Shown one piece after another: positions 19,460 to 29,832 of a stretch of 64,000 nt of DNA (the stretch's first letter is position 1; the number at the start of each line of letters is the position of its first letter). The stretch comes from Alphaproteobacteria bacterium. GTDB lineage: Bacteria; Pseudomonadota; Alphaproteobacteria; Sphingomonadales; Sphingomonadaceae. The position numbers were made by a program, and so were the translations under genes. The stretch is taken from the NCBI GenBank assembly GCA_018823325.1, contig JAHJIJ010000034.1:1-64000 (forward strand). Direction: 5' to 3'. Below the pieces are notes generated by a model. That model did no database searches. It saw only the letters and a list, made by a program, of their open reading frames with translations, and was not told the DNA's origin.

Positions 19460-20356
19460 TCAGCCCGCCGTCACGCGCGCATCGATGGGCGAGACATCCA
19501 CCGAGTTGAACGTCTTTTGCGAATGGCCGCCCACGAACACGCCATCGATGGGCGAGATGTCCGAATAATCCCGCCCCAGCCCGACAACGAGATGATCGCC
19601 ATTGGCCAGCACGCCATTGGTGGGATCGATGCCGACCCAGCCGCGCAATGGCCCGCACCACAAGGCCACCCAGGCATGCATGGCATCCGCGCCGACCAGC
19701 CGCGCCTGTCCCGGCGGCGGATAGGTGCGCAGATAACCGCTCACATAGGCCGCAGGCAGCCCGGCGGCGCGCAGGGCGACGATGAGGATATGCGCGAAAT
19801 CCTGGCAGACGCCGCGGCGAATGGCGAAGGCCTCGGCCACCGGCGTGTCGGCCTCGGTCGCCTTGGTGTCATAATGGAAGCTCGCCTGAATGTGCCGGGC
19901 CAGCGCCAGCGCCGCGCCCAGACAATCGGCCTCCGCCGGCAGATGTTCGCGCGCCCAGGCGGCGATCCCCGGCACCATCGGCAGCAGCCGGGATGGAAAG
20001 AGATAGGTCACCGGAGACAGCGGCCCCACATCCGTGACCGCAAGCGCCGCCCGCGCGACCTCGGCCACGCTCATGTGCGGGGCGAGCAGATCCAGCTCCG
20101 CCTCGCTCACATCGGCAATGAACGTCGAGCGGATTTCCAGCGAGGCCAGCGGCTTCAAAATCTCGATACGCGTGAGATTGAACGGATACGCCCCCACCCG
20201 CTCCTCGCGCACATCGGGCAGCGGATCGACGGCGAGACGATAATCCTGCAAAATCTGCCCCGGCCAGGCGATGGGCATGAGCCGCAGATTGAAATGCGCC
20301 AGCCGCACGGGCGGATTATAATCCACGCGGATGATATGGCTGACCCGATATCTCAT
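19460..20356 (-). CDS. Transglutaminase-like cysteine protease family protein
   Basis: The 298-residue protein has the bacterial transglutaminase N-terminal beta domain (MRYRVSHIIRVDY) followed by the core with triad Cys184 (GVCQDFAH), His227 (DAMHAW) and Asp244 (IDPTNG). Enzymes of this fold cleave or form amide bonds. It is encoded 24 bases after the ATP-grasp/alpha-E gene. This set was proposed from comparative genomics to act in a peptide-modification pathway; the substrate is unknown. Confidence 0.92.
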   Translation of the reverse strand: MRYRVSHIIRVDYNPPVRLAHFNLRLMPIAWPGQILQDYRLAVDPLPDVREERVGAYPFNLTRIEILKPLASLEIRSTFIADVSEAELDLLAPHMSVAEVARAALAVTDVGPLSPVTYLFPSRLLPMVPGIAAWAREHLPAEADCLGAALALARHIQASFHYDTKATEADTPVAEAFAIRRGVCQDFAHILIVALRAAGLPAAYVSGYLRTYPPPGQARLVGADAMHAWVALWCGPLRGWVGIDPTNGVLANGDHLVVGLGRDYSDISPIDGVFVGGHSQKTFNSVDVSPIDARVTAG

Positions 20357-20380
20357 GTCCGGTTTCTCATCCGCCTCATC

Positions 20381-22882
20381 CTATGCCAGCCGCGTCATGC
20401 CGGAGGCGCGCGGCGCATCCTCGCCCTTGAGGAAGAAGCGATCATCGATCCGGTCGGAGAGATCGAGCAGCGCCGTCTCGATCACTTCCAGATCGCGCGC
20501 CTTGAGCAACTCGGCGGAGGCCGCGTGCAGCCGCGCGGAAAGCGCCAGCGCCAGCTGCACCGGCGGCTCGGGCATGCCATCGTCGCGCAGCGTCGGCAGC
20601 GCGCGCAGATGCTCGAGGATCGCATCCACCTGAAAGGCGAGCGAGCGCGGATTGCCCGGCTCCAGCAGCAGCATGTCACGCACCGGGGCCAGCGCTAGCC
20701 CGGCCAGATAGCGGGTGCGATAGCTGATCTGGCAATCGCACAGATCGAGCAGCAGGTTGAGGTCATGCCCATTGGCATCGTCCCCGGCGAAGGTTCGCAC
20801 CAGCCGGCAGATGTGAATGGCGCGCTCCAGCCGCCGCCCCAGCTCCAGGAAGCGCCAGCCCGCGCCGCGCACCATATTCTCGGCGGAGAGGCCGGAGAGC
20901 GCCGCGCAGCGATCCAGCAGGCGCGCGACATGGGCCATAAGCTGCGCGTCGCGCGCTTCGCTCACCCGGTCGATCTGGCGGCTGAGGAGGCGCCAGAAAT
21001 CCACCGCCAGCCGCTCGCGCAAACCGCGCCCAATCGCCTCGGCAGCCTCGAACAGGGATTGCACGCTGCCCGGCATTTCCGGGTCGCCAAGAGCATGGAC
21101 GCAGAGCTTGGCGGTGCCTTCGCCCAGCTTGTCCTTGCGGGCACTGCCCCAGGCGACCAGCGTATCGGCCACGCGGCCCAGCGTCGGGCGGTCCAGCGCA
21201 GAGGCTGCCTCACCCTCGATACTGCCGCCGATCAGCACGCGGATCATCCGCAGCACCATTTCGCCACGCTCCAGATAGCGCGCCAGCCAGAAGAAATTGT
21301 CCGCCGCCTTGCTCGGCAGCGTGCCCGCGACGCGGCGAATGGCGACCGGCGCCCCACTGTCGAGCGTCACGACCGACGTCTGCGGCTCATCGGCGACGAT
21401 GCAGACATCGGCGGACATGTCGCCCTGCCCCATCAGCACCGCGCGCATATCGTCATGGGCCGCAAGCCGCGCGAAGCCGCCCGGCATCGCCTTCCACTGG
21501 CCATCCGCATCGCGGGCGAGGAACGCGCGCAGGATGAACGGGCGGGGCCGCAGCGCGCCATCGACCAGCGCCGGCGTGGTCGAGAGCTTCACCAGCTCCT
21601 GCCCGATATAATCCATCGGCCGCTGGTCCAGCTCGGCCAGAAATGCCGCGCGCTCATCCGGGCTGAGGCGCGAGGCGAGCCGGGCGCGGCCATGCGGGAT
21701 CGCCGGCACCGCCAGACCGAAGGCCGATCCGATCGCCAGCCGGTCCGCCTGCTCGCGGACATGCGCACGCTCCTTGTCCTGCCCGCACCACCAGGTCGCG
21801 ACATTGGGAATGCGCAGCGGCTCGCCAAGCAGCTTGCGGCACAGGCGCGGCAGGAAGGCAGCGAGCGCCGGCGTTTCCAGCACCCCGGCGCCGGGCCAGT
21901 TGGCAATCACGAGACCGCCCTTGCGCATCGCCTCGAAAATGTCCGGCACGCCAATGGTCGAGCGCGCATCGAAGGCGAGCGGATCGAGCAGGTCCGTCCC
22001 CATGCGCCGCCACAGCCCGTCGACGCGCTTCACGCCCTCGATGGTGCGGACATAAAGCTGCCCCTCGCGCACCGTCAGATCCTGCCCCTCGACCAGCAAT
22101 ATGCCGAGATAGCGGGCAAGGTGCGCCTGCTCGGCATAGCTCTGATTATACCGCCCCTGCGTGAGCAGTGCGATGCGGGGGTCCGGCCGCGCGCAGACGG
22201 CAGCGAGGCCCTGCCGGAAATCGGTAAAGAAGGGCGCCAGCCGCACGAAATTGACGATGCCGAGCGCGTCATCCGTCGCGCGCGTCATGGCAAGGCGGTT
22301 TTCCAGCGCATAGCCCGCGCCGACCGGTGTGCGGACATAATCGGCCAGCACCCGCCATTCGCCATCCGGCCCGCGCGCCAGATCGACCGCGTAAAATTGC
22401 AGGCGATGCCCGCGTGGCGGCGGCACACCCCGCATCTGCCGCCAGTAATCCGGCGCGCCGGTGACAATGGCCGCCGGCAGTTCGCCGCTCACAACGAGGC
22501 TGCAGTCTCCATAGAGATCGTCCAGCACCCGTTCGAGCAGATCGGCCCGCTGGGCCAGTCCTTCCTCGATGCCCTGCCACTGCGTCGTGTGGATCAGCAT
22601 CGGCACCGGACTGAGCGGCCAGACGCGCTCCTCCACCTCGCCAGTCAGGCGAAAGGCCATGCCGAGATCGACCACCTGCTGATCGGCGCGCTCCTGCAAG
22701 CCCGCGAAACCGCCCCGCGCCGCGCTCGCAATCGCGCCGAACATCGCTTCCCAGCGGTGCGCCATGGCCGGATCGCCCTGTGCCGAAAGCATCAGGTCAC
22801 CGGGCGACGCCTCGCGTGCATAGCGCGCGAGTGCCTGGCCGATGTCTTCTTCTCCGGCAGTCATAGCGGGCGAAGCGGTCAA
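20381..22882 (-). CDS. Circularly permuted ATP-grasp / alpha-E domain fusion protein
   Basis: The 833-residue protein combines a circularly permuted ATP-grasp ligase domain (residues ~40-510; [46 protein letters not shown] segments) with an alpha-E helical domain (~520-833, opening [16 protein letters not shown]). In many bacteria these are separate neighbouring genes; here they are fused. ATP-grasp enzymes activate a carboxylate for ligation to an amine. The start overlaps the stop of the DUF2126 gene by four bases. Confidence 0.92.
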   Translation of the reverse strand: MTASPAMTAGEEDIGQALARYAREASPGDLMLSAQGDPAMAHRWEAMFGAIASAARGGFAGLQERADQQVVDLGMAFRLTGEVEERVWPLSPVPMLIHTTQWQGIEEGLAQRADLLERVLDDLYGDCSLVVSGELPAAIVTGAPDYWRQMRGVPPPRGHRLQFYAVDLARGPDGEWRVLADYVRTPVGAGYALENRLAMTRATDDALGIVNFVRLAPFFTDFRQGLAAVCARPDPRIALLTQGRYNQSYAEQAHLARYLGILLVEGQDLTVREGQLYVRTIEGVKRVDGLWRRMGTDLLDPLAFDARSTIGVPDIFEAMRKGGLVIANWPGAGVLETPALAAFLPRLCRKLLGEPLRIPNVATWWCGQDKERAHVREQADRLAIGSAFGLAVPAIPHGRARLASRLSPDERAAFLAELDQRPMDYIGQELVKLSTTPALVDGALRPRPFILRAFLARDADGQWKAMPGGFARLAAHDDMRAVLMGQGDMSADVCIVADEPQTSVVTLDSGAPVAIRRVAGTLPSKAADNFFWLARYLERGEMVLRMIRVLIGGSIEGEAASALDRPTLGRVADTLVAWGSARKDKLGEGTAKLCVHALGDPEMPGSVQSLFEAAEAIGRGLRERLAVDFWRLLSRQIDRVSEARDAQLMAHVARLLDRCAALSGLSAENMVRGAGWRFLELGRRLERAIHICRLVRTFAGDDANGHDLNLLLDLCDCQISYRTRYLAGLALAPVRDMLLLEPGNPRSLAFQVDAILEHLRALPTLRDDGMPEPPVQLALALSARLHAASAELLKARDLEVIETALLDLSDRIDDRFFLKGEDAPRASGMTRLA

Positions 22883-25800
22883 AGGGTCGCGGGCCGTCGC
22901 AGATCGAGCGTCAATGGAAATTCCCCTGTTTTCTCGTCCGGCGGCAGCGCCATGGATCCCGGCGTATGGCCGTGATCCTGGAACCGCGCCTTGCGCCGCG
23001 CCTCCGCCTCATAGGCATTGACCGGCACATCGTCATAATTGCGTCCGCCCGGATGCGCCACATGATAGACGCAGCCGCCCAGCGAACGCCCGCTCCACGC
23101 ATCGAACACGTCGAAGGTCAGCGGTGCATTCACGGGCAGGCGCGGATGGAGGCAATCCGAGGGCGCCCAGGCCTTGTAGCGCACGCCGGCCACGGCCTCG
23201 CCCGCCACGCCGGTCGGCGCCAGCGGCACACGACGGCCATTGCAGGCGACGACATGCCGCCCCTCCACCAGCCCGGAAACGCGCACCTGCAAGCGCTCGG
23301 TAGAGCTGTCGACATAACGCACCGTGCCGCCGATCGCGCCCGTCTCGCCCAACACATGCCAGGGCTCGAGCGCGTGGGAAATCTCCAGATCCACCCCACC
23401 CGCGCGCACCGTACCATGCACGGGGAAGCGGAACTGGCGCTGCGCCTCGAACCAGTTGGAGTCGAAATCATAGCCTGCCCGGCGCAGATCGCCGAGCACG
23501 TCGAGAAAATCCTCCCAGACGAAGTGCTGCAGCATGAACCGATCGTGCAGGCGCGTGCCCCAGCGCACGAGATTGCCCTCCTGCGGCTCGCGCCAGAACC
23601 AGGCAGTGAGCGCGCGCAGCAGCAATTGCTGGGCAAGGCTCATCCTCGCGTCCGGCGGCATCTCGAAGCCGCGGAACTCGACCAGCCCCAGCCGCCCGGT
23701 CGGCCCGTCGGGCGAGAACATCTTGTCGATGCAGATCTCGGTGCGGTGAGTGTTGCCGGTTACATCGACCAGCAGATTGCGGAACAGCCGGTCGACCAGC
23801 CAGGGCGGCGGCATCTTGCCCTCGCCCGGTTTCGGAACCTGCGCCAGCGCCACCTCAAGCTCATACAGCCCGTCATGCCGCGCCTCGTCGATGCGCGGCG
23901 CCTGACTCGTCGGGCCAATGAACATGCCGGAGAAGAGGTAGCTCAGCGAAGGATGCCGCTGCCAGTAAAGCACGAAGCTCTTGAGCAGGTCCGGCCGGCG
24001 GATGAACGGCGAATCGGTCAGGCTCGGTCCACCGAGCACCAGATGATTGCCGCCGCCCGTGCCCACCGCACGCCCATCGACCATGAACTTGTCGGCCGTG
24101 AGCTTGAGCGCCCGCGCGACATCGTACAGCGTCTCGGTCAGTTCCACGGTCTCAGACCATGTCGCCACCGGCTGCACATTCACCTCGATCACCCCGGGAT
24201 CGGGCGTGATCTTGAGCACTTGCAGGCGCGGGTCTGGCGGCGGGGCATAGCCCTCGATCCGCACTTCCACGCCCATCGTGCGGGCCGCCCCCTCGACCTG
24301 CGCAATCAGTTCCAGATAATCCTCAAGCTCGCGCACCGGCGGCAGGAAGACGCACAGATAATGCCCTTTGGGCTCCACAGTGATCGCGGTGCGCACCGCA
24401 CCCTCGATGATCTCCTGCTCGACCCGCTCCTGCGCCGCATTGCCGCCGGTCTCACCGCGCGAAGCAACGCGCTGCTCGCGCGCATCCGGGCGCTGCGCCC
24501 GCTCCTCGCGCTGCACCTGATAATCCGCCAGCGGCTCGCGCGGCTCGCTCGTGTCGCGCACATGAATATAGGGATAGTCCGAGGGCGGCACGAAGGGCAG
24601 CGATCCCAGCGGCAGGCGATAGCCCAGCGAACTGTCGCCCGGCACAGCATGCAGCTTGCCCCGGCGCACGGCCCAGACCTCGCTCTGCCAGCGCGGTTTC
24701 TCCTGCGCGGCCTGCCAGCGCTGGATGGGCAGCGCATAGCCGACCGGCGCGACCAGCCCCATCGCAAAGGCCTTCTTCATCCGCTCGCGCGCCTCGACAT
24801 CGCTGAGCTTGTTGTCCTCCGGCGTCACATTGACCGGCAGGTCCTCCGCTTTGCGCGCCCACTCCAGCTCGTCCTCATAGACCGGCGCGACATAATCGGG
24901 CCCGACCTCAAGACCCGCGGCAACGGTCGCCAGGAACCGCGCCGCCATCTCCGGCGTCGCGTCGGGCTTTCCTTCGCTCTCCTCACGGGCGATCAGCATC
25001 GGGTCGCGCCACACCGGCACGCCGTCCTTGCGCCAGTAGACTGCATAGGCCCAGCGCGGCAGGCTTTCGCCGGGATACCATTTGCCCTGCCCGTGGTGGA
25101 GCATGCCGCCGGGCGCGAATTTCTCGCGCAGCGCGCGCACCAGCTTGTCGGCATAGCCCTGCTTGGTCGGGCCGACGGCGCCGCCGTTCCACTCATCCTC
25201 CTGCCCACCATTTTCGGCAACGAAGGTCGGCTCGCCCCCGGTCGTCAGGCGCACATCCTGTGCGGCGAGATCGGCATCCACCTTTTCGCCCAGCGCCTGC
25301 ACCGCCGCCCAGCGATCATCGGTGAACGGCTTGGTGATCCGCACTGCCTCGGCAATGCGGGAGACGCGCATCTCGAAGCGGAAATCCACTTCCGCCGGCT
25401 CGGCCAGCCCCTCGATGGGCGAGGCGGAGCGATAATGCGGCGAAGCGCAGAGCGGGATATGCCCCTCGCCCGCGAACATGCCCGAGGTTGCATCGAGCGC
25501 GATCCAGCCGGCGCCGGGCACATAGACTTCCGCCCAGGCATGGAGATCGACCACGTCCTGCGTCACGCCGCGCGGCCCCTCGACCGGCTCGACATCCGCA
25601 ACGAGCTGGATCGAATAGCCCGAGACGAAGCGCGCGGCGAAGCCCAGCTTGCGCACCAGTTGCACCAGCAGCCAGGCGCTGTCGCGGCACGAGCCGGTGC
25701 CGATCTGCAGCGTCTCTTCCGGCGTCTGCACGCCGGTTTCCATGCGGATGACATAGCCGATGCGCTGCTCGAGCTGGCGATTGATCTCGACGAGGAAATC

Positions 25801-26223
25801 GACGCTGCGGCCGCGATGCCCGGCATGCTGCGCCACCAGCGCATCGAACAACGGCCCCTGCGCCTCGACCTCGAAATAAGCCGCGAGATCGCTCTTCAGC
25901 GCCTCGTCATAGGCAAAGGGATACTCCTCGGCATAAGGCTCGACGAAGAAATCGAAGGGATTGATGACGTCCAGATCGGCGAGCAGATCGACCTCGACCA
26001 CGAAGCGGTCGACCGGCTCGGGGAAGACCAGCCGCGCCTGCCAATTGCCGTGCGGGTCCTGTTGCCAGTTGATGAAATGCCCCTCCGGCTCGATCCGCAG
26101 CGCATAGTTCGGCACCTTGGTGCGGCTGTGCGGGGCGGGGCGCAGCCGGATGATCTGCGGCCCCAGACGGATCGGCCTGCTGTAATGATAGGCCGTGCGA
26201 TGATAGACAGCAGCTTTGAGCAT
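22879..26223 (-). CDS. Transglutaminase / DUF2126 two-domain protein
   Basis: The 1114-residue protein starts with a transglutaminase N-terminal domain ([17 protein letters not shown]), followed by a core with Cys179 in [10 protein letters not shown], a His in [12 protein letters not shown] and an Asp in IALDATSG. From ~300 to the end it is DUF2126, including [14 protein letters not shown] and [19 protein letters not shown] at 26223 ([14 protein letters not shown]) fits the family; the frame is open 14 codons further. It is the first gene of the cluster and is coupled to the ATP-grasp gene. Confidence 0.93.
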   Translation of the reverse strand: MLKAAVYHRTAYHYSRPIRLGPQIIRLRPAPHSRTKVPNYALRIEPEGHFINWQQDPHGNWQARLVFPEPVDRFVVEVDLLADLDVINPFDFFVEPYAEEYPFAYDEALKSDLAAYFEVEAQGPLFDALVAQHAGHRGRSVDFLVEINRQLEQRIGYVIRMETGVQTPEETLQIGTGSCRDSAWLLVQLVRKLGFAARFVSGYSIQLVADVEPVEGPRGVTQDVVDLHAWAEVYVPGAGWIALDATSGMFAGEGHIPLCASPHYRSASPIEGLAEPAEVDFRFEMRVSRIAEAVRITKPFTDDRWAAVQALGEKVDADLAAQDVRLTTGGEPTFVAENGGQEDEWNGGAVGPTKQGYADKLVRALREKFAPGGMLHHGQGKWYPGESLPRWAYAVYWRKDGVPVWRDPMLIAREESEGKPDATPEMAARFLATVAAGLEVGPDYVAPVYEDELEWARKAEDLPVNVTPEDNKLSDVEARERMKKAFAMGLVAPVGYALPIQRWQAAQEKPRWQSEVWAVRRGKLHAVPGDSSLGYRLPLGSLPFVPPSDYPYIHVRDTSEPREPLADYQVQREERAQRPDAREQRVASRGETGGNAAQERVEQEIIEGAVRTAITVEPKGHYLCVFLPPVRELEDYLELIAQVEGAARTMGVEVRIEGYAPPPDPRLQVLKITPDPGVIEVNVQPVATWSETVELTETLYDVARALKLTADKFMVDGRAVGTGGGNHLVLGGPSLTDSPFIRRPDLLKSFVLYWQRHPSLSYLFSGMFIGPTSQAPRIDEARHDGLYELEVALAQVPKPGEGKMPPPWLVDRLFRNLLVDVTGNTHRTEICIDKMFSPDGPTGRLGLVEFRGFEMPPDARMSLAQQLLLRALTAWFWREPQEGNLVRWGTRLHDRFMLQHFVWEDFLDVLGDLRRAGYDFDSNWFEAQRQFRFPVHGTVRAGGVDLEISHALEPWHVLGETGAIGGTVRYVDSSTERLQVRVSGLVEGRHVVACNGRRVPLAPTGVAGEAVAGVRYKAWAPSDCLHPRLPVNAPLTFDVFDAWSGRSLGGCVYHVAHPGGRNYDDVPVNAYEAEARRKARFQDHGHTPGSMALPPDEKTGEFPLTLDLRRPATL

Positions 26224-26242
26224 CCGCACAGTGAAAGCCAAT

Positions 26243-26259
26243 ATTGTGCAATGCGCAAT
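26243..26259. promoter_or_regulatory. 17-bp near-palindrome in divergent promoter
   Basis: ATTGTGCAATGCGCAAT is symmetric at 7 of 8 base pairs about its centre. It lies 20 bases before the transglutaminase ATG and upstream of the divergent gene at 26380. Its position suits an operator that controls the cluster. No candidate regulator is adjacent. Confidence 0.4.
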
Positions 26260-26379
26260 AGACAATGCGCGCGCTCTGCGGCAACGGCTCGGCCCGGCCT
26301 TTCCAGAAAGTTAAGAAACGGCGTCCAGGGATTACGATAACAAAGGGTCGCGCGCGGACGGCGCGCATCAGAGGAAGGC

Positions 26380-26658
26380 ATGGCGGAACAGGATTTCAGG
26401 CGGCAGGAGTATATTTCCGGCGCGCTCCTCGATTGGGAGCGGCGCAGCTCGGATCATGGCATCATCATCACCCTGCATGTGGCGGAAGCCGGCATGCGCG
26501 GCGGGCACCACCGCATCTCGACGGCGCTCAACGACCGCCAACTGCGCGCCCTCACCCGCGATCTCATCCGCGCCTCCCGCGCCCGAGGCCTCAGCATCGA
26601 ATCGCGCACACCCCTGCGCACCCGCATCTGGCGACGACTGAAGTCGATCGTGAATTGA
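26380..26658 (+). CDS. Small conserved-looking cytosolic protein, function unknown
   Basis: The 92-residue protein has a mixed alpha/beta pattern (YISGALLDWERRSSDHGIII, then LNDRQLRALTRDLIRASRA) and a basic C-terminus. GAGGAAGGC precedes the ATG. It is divergent from the transglutaminase cluster and shares its promoter region, which hints at joint regulation. No domain recognised. Confidence 0.75.
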   Translation: MAEQDFRRQEYISGALLDWERRSSDHGIIITLHVAEAGMRGGHHRISTALNDRQLRALTRDLIRASRARGLSIESRTPLRTRIWRRLKSIVN

Positions 26659-26694
26659 AGGGGGCGGGCTCTGGAGGGGTGGACAGAGCTACTG

Positions 26695-26766
26695 TTGCTC
26701 TCTCCCCTTCAGGGGAGAGAAACGGAGGCTTGTCAGCGTGCTGACTAGCCGAAGTTGAGAGGGGGC
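26695..26766. repeat. Inverted repeat, CTCTCCCCTTCAGGGGAGAG family
   Basis: A short perfect hairpin (CTCTCCCC/GGGGAGAG) is joined to a segment ending GAAGTTGAGAGGGG. The same arrangement occurs near 44807 and a related one near 51681, suggesting a dispersed family. Confidence 0.65.
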
Positions 26767-26800
26767 GAGCAGCCAGCGCGCGCCATCCCTTCCCCCCAAT

Positions 26801-26928
26801 ACCGTCGCCCTGAGCTTGTCGAAGCCTGTCCTGAGCGCCTGCCTTGCAGGCAGTCGAAGGGGGCCGTCCTGCTCTTGCTCCACCTTCAGAGAAAAAGAAC
26901 AGGGCTTCGACAAGCTCAGCCCGAACGG
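26801..26928. repeat. Inverted repeat, CCGTCG...CGAACGG family
   Basis: The arms contain GCCCTGAGCTTGTCGAAG and CTTCGACAAGCTCAGCCCG. It is the same family as at 4448, 28646 and 29727, here with a longer centre that has a second TGTCCTGAGC segment. Confidence 0.7.
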
Positions 26929-26949
26929 ATGATATTTCCGTTGGCCCGC

Positions 26950-27513
26950 CTACGCCCCGCCAGCCCGCTCAATCAGCTTGCGAAATGCCTCAATAAACGA
27001 CCGGAAGAAATCCTCCGTCTTCCCGTCCTTCAGCCGCCCCTCATCGTCGAACAGCTTGCCCGCATTGCCTACATAGGCCTCAGGCTGCTGGAGGATCGGC
27101 GTATCCTGAAAGACCAGCATCTGCCGCAGATGGTGATTGGCACCAAAGCCCCCGAGCGCGCCCGGCGAGACCGTCATCACCGCCGCCGGCTTGCCCATCC
27201 ACACGCTCGACCCATAAGGCCGCGAGCCGACATCGATGGCGTTCTTGAGCACGCCCGGCACCGAGCGATTATATTCCGGCGTCACGAACAGCAGCGCATC
27301 GGCCGGCACGATGGCCTCGCGAAAGGCCGTCCACGCGGCCGGCGGGCTGTCCGTTTCCTTGTCCTCGTCATAATGCGGCAGATCGCCGATCTCGACGATC
27401 CGCAGCGCCATGTCCTCGGGCGCGAGCCGCGCCAGCTCCAGCGCCGCCTTGCGGTTGAACGACGCCTTGCGCAGGCTCCCCACGATCACCGCAACATCGA
27501 TCTTGTCACTCAT
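26950..27513 (-). CDS. NADPH-dependent FMN reductase family protein
   Basis: The 187-residue flavodoxin-fold protein has the FMN phosphate loop GSLRKASFNRK and the PEYNRSVPGVLKNAIDVGSRP motif of the NAD(P)H-dependent FMN reductase / azoreductase family. Such enzymes reduce quinones, azo dyes or free flavin. It stands alone. Confidence 0.92.
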   Translation of the reverse strand: MSDKIDVAVIVGSLRKASFNRKAALELARLAPEDMALRIVEIGDLPHYDEDKETDSPPAAWTAFREAIVPADALLFVTPEYNRSVPGVLKNAIDVGSRPYGSSVWMGKPAAVMTVSPGALGGFGANHHLRQMLVFQDTPILQQPEAYVGNAGKLFDDEGRLKDGKTEDFFRSFIEAFRKLIERAGGA

Positions 27514-27686
27514 GACATGCCTTTCCGTTTCACTGGATTTCGGCGCGCATGAGGCGCCACCGTCCCTCGCTCCTGAACGGCCCGCCGCGCCCCGCGTTCC
27601 CCGTCACCGCCAGACGGGAACCGCGAATCGCAACCGAACCCGCGCTCATGCATTTCATAGCGCGAACAAAAGAAGGAACGATAATC

Positions 27687-27815
27687 ATGAACAAGCGTGG
27701 CACACTGATCCTGCTGCTTGGCGCAGTCTTCGTCCTCCAGGCCTGCAACGCCGTCCAGGGCGCGGGCCGTGACATCGAATCCGTCGGCCAGGCCGGCGAG
27801 GAAGCGATCGAGTAA
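27687..27815 (+). CDS. Entericidin A/B-type small lipoprotein
   Basis: The 42-residue product has a lipoprotein signal ending VLQAC and the short entericidin tail NAVQGAGRDIESVGQAGEE. AGAAGGAACG precedes the ATG at 27687. Family members are envelope lipoproteins of a toxin/antidote type in enterics; in alphaproteobacteria they are mostly stress-associated. The frame upstream of this ATG is not part of the gene. Confidence 0.85.
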   Translation: MNKRGTLILLLGAVFVLQACNAVQGAGRDIESVGQAGEEAIE

Positions 27816-27842
27816 CGGCGAGACCGCCGGAACAGACATGCG

Positions 27843-27869
27843 CGGGCAGCCCGAAACGGCTGCCCGTTT
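27843..27869. terminator. Bidirectional-type hairpin terminator
   Basis: A perfect 9-bp stem (27843-27851 with 27858-27866) lies between the convergent entericidin and queH genes, with a short T tail on the plus strand. Confidence 0.7.
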
Positions 27870-27872
27870 GCG

Positions 27873-28553
27873 TTATCCCTTCGCGGGCGGCTCATCCCCG
27901 TAGAACAGCTCGCCGATGCGGATTTCCTCGCGGCCTTGGGCGACCCGGTGCGCGTTGGTATCCCGCAGCGAGAAGACGCAGCCGCAATATTCCTGCTGGT
28001 AGAAATGCTCGCGCTTGGAGATCTCGATCATCCGCGCCGCGCCGCCACCTTTGCGCCAGTTGAACGTCCAATATTTGATGCCGGGATAATGCGCCGCCGC
28101 GCGCTCCCCGCAATCGTTGATCTGGTTCATGTTCTTCCAGCGCGAAATGCCGAGCGAGGAGGTGATGACCGGAAAGCCATGCTCATGCGCATAAAGCGCA
28201 GTCCGCTCGAACCGCATATCGAAGCACATGGTGCAGCGCGCACCGCGCTCAGGCTCGTTCTCCATGCCCTTGGCGCGCTTGAACCAGTTCACGGTGTCGT
28301 AATCGGCATCCACGAAGGGAATATCATGCTTCTCGGCAAAGCGGATATTCTCCTCCTTGCGCAGCAGATATTCCTCTTTGGGGTGGATGTTCGGATTGTA
28401 GAAGAAGATGGTGTAGTCGATGCCGCTCGCGGTCATCGCTTCCATCACCTCGCCCGAACAGGGCGCGCAGCAGCTGTGCAGCAGCACCTTCTTCTCGCCA
28501 TCGGGCGGCGTGATGACCGGGCGCTCATAATCAAGGGAATTGGGGTTCGTCAT
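27873..28553 (-). CDS. queH: Epoxyqueuosine reductase QueH
   Basis: The 226-residue protein catalyses the last step of queuosine synthesis in tRNA. The cysteine motifs of the DUF208/QueH family are present: [10 protein letters not shown] near the N-terminus, RCTMCFDMR in the middle and EYCGCVFS near the C-terminus, expected to hold a [4Fe-4S] cluster and metal. Length and start agree with the family. Confidence 0.94.
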   Translation of the reverse strand: MTNPNSLDYERPVITPPDGEKKVLLHSCCAPCSGEVMEAMTASGIDYTIFFYNPNIHPKEEYLLRKEENIRFAEKHDIPFVDADYDTVNWFKRAKGMENEPERGARCTMCFDMRFERTALYAHEHGFPVITSSLGISRWKNMNQINDCGERAAAHYPGIKYWTFNWRKGGGAARMIEISKREHFYQQEYCGCVFSLRDTNAHRVAQGREEIRIGELFYGDEPPAKG

Positions 28554-28645
28554 GGCGCGCGCCCATAGCAGATCGCGGCGCGCGCGTCACCCTGTGCGGT
28601 GGGCGAGGGGGTGGTCAGGCGTCGTCGCGAGCAACCTCCCACATT

Positions 28646-28736
28646 CCGTTCGCCCTGAGCTTGTCGAAGGGCTGTCCTTCTTCTGCCAGCGTTTCAAAGG
28701 TCAAGAACAGGGCTTCGAGAAGCTCAGCCCGAACGG
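28646..28736. repeat. Inverted repeat, CCGTTCG...CGAACGG family
   Basis: Arms CCCTGAGCTTGTCGAAGGG and GGGCTTCGAGAAGCTCAGCC flank a ~45-base centre between queH and the SDR gene. Confidence 0.75.
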
Positions 28737-28754
28737 GAAGTGGTTCCCCCAGCC

Positions 28755-29543
28755 CTAAAAGGTCGAAGTCGTCGCCCCACCATCAATCGTGAGGCTCTGC
28801 CCCGTCGTATAATTCGCGAACTCGCTGCAGAACATCGCCACGAACGCCCCCACATCATCGGCATCGCCGAAGCGCCCGCTCGCAATCCGCCAATCCCGCA
28901 CGAACTCGGCGACCTCGTCCTCGTAAGTCGTGCCCTTGGCCTTCGCGCGCGCGGTGAACTGCTCCTCCACGGTCGCCGTGTGATGCATCCCCGGCAGCAG
29001 GTTGTTGATGACGACATTGTGCTTAGCCACCACCTTGGAGACGGCCACGCTGTAATTTACCAGCGCCGCCCGCGTGCTGCCGGAAAGCGCCCGGATTTCG
29101 CCGGGATACTTCGCCGCCACCGTCGCGATATTCACCACCCGCCCCCATTTGCGCTCGACCATCCCGTCAAGCACCCGGCGCATGAATTCGATGGGCGAGA
29201 GCAGCGAAATCTCGATGGCGCTCTGCCATTGCGCGTCGGTGATCGCGCGATAATCCGGCGTCATCGGCGGCGGCGCGCAGGTGCCCACGAGAATGTCCGG
29301 CTCCGGACAGGCCGCCAGGATGCGCTCGCGCCCCTGCGCACTGGCATGATCGGCGACGATGGGCACGACCTTCGCACCGGTCTCGTCCGCGATTTCCCGG
29401 CAGGCCCGCACCAGCCGCTCTTCGCCCCGCGCCGAGACGAACACGTCCACGCCTTCGCGCGCCAGTGCCAGCGCCGCGCTCCTGCCCATGCCGGCACTGC
29501 CACCATTGACGATCGCCTTGCGGCCCCTGATGCCCAGATCCAT
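28755..29543 (-). CDS. SDR-family oxidoreductase with atypical active site
   Basis: The 262-residue Rossmann protein has a Gly-rich nucleotide loop NGGSAGMG and the C-terminal TTGQSLTIDGGAT of the classical SDR family. Where YxxxK is expected, the aligned segment is SGSTRAAL, so the catalytic Tyr and Lys appear replaced by Ser and Arg. It may be a non-canonical reductase or a protein with another role. GGAGAGG precedes the ATG at 29543; the open frame beyond runs into repeats. It lies at the end of the permease-DUF3237-SnoaL run, separated by two inverted repeats. Confidence 0.88.
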   Translation of the reverse strand: MDLGIRGRKAIVNGGSAGMGRSAALALAREGVDVFVSARGEERLVRACREIADETGAKVVPIVADHASAQGRERILAACPEPDILVGTCAPPPMTPDYRAITDAQWQSAIEISLLSPIEFMRRVLDGMVERKWGRVVNIATVAAKYPGEIRALSGSTRAALVNYSVAVSKVVAKHNVVINNLLPGMHHTATVEEQFTARAKAKGTTYEDEVAEFVRDWRIASGRFGDADDVGAFVAMFCSEFANYTTGQSLTIDGGATTSTF

Positions 29544-29610
29544 CTTTTGCCTCTCCAGTGCTTGTTGTTCGGCCCAGCCTAGCGGCGACCGGCAGCTGAC
29601 ACCATCACCC

Positions 29611-29697
29611 CTCGTCATTCCCGCGAACGCGGGAATCCAGGGGCGCGATGGCAATGCGGCTGGGCTTCTGGATTCCCGCATTCGCGGGAATGACGAG
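29611..29697. repeat. Inverted repeat, TCGTCATTCCCGCG...CGGGAATGACGA
   Basis: Arms GTCATTCCCGCGAACGCGGG and CCCGCATTCGCGGGAATGAC each also form small hairpins. A sister copy lies at 45082. Confidence 0.75.
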
Positions 29698-29726
29698 GGA
29701 ATGTGTTGAGGACCTGGTTCCCCCTT

Positions 29727-29804
29727 CGTTCGGGCTGAGCTTGTCGAAGCCCTGTCCTTCACCTTGCAAGAAGTACGGTCCTTCGACAAGCTCAGGACGA
29801 ACGG
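29727..29804. repeat. Inverted repeat, CGTTCG...CGAACG family
   Basis: Arms GGGCTGAGCTTGTCGAAG and CTTCGACAAGCTCAGGACG. It is adjacent to the repeat at 29611, so two unrelated palindrome families are stacked here. Confidence 0.7.
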
Positions 29805-29832
29805 ATGTTGTGTCCGTTCACCGTCACCCCCC

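Noticed and set aside
20765..22975. A ~736-codon plus-strand frame antisense to the ATP-grasp/alpha-E gene
   Set aside because: Same reason: antisense open frame caused by GC bias; the minus strand has clear conserved domains.
22966..26340. A >1100-codon plus-strand open frame antisense to the transglutaminase/DUF2126 gene
   Set aside because: It is the mirror of a well-supported gene in a high-GC genome, is full of His/Arg/Gln runs, and has no recognisable domain.
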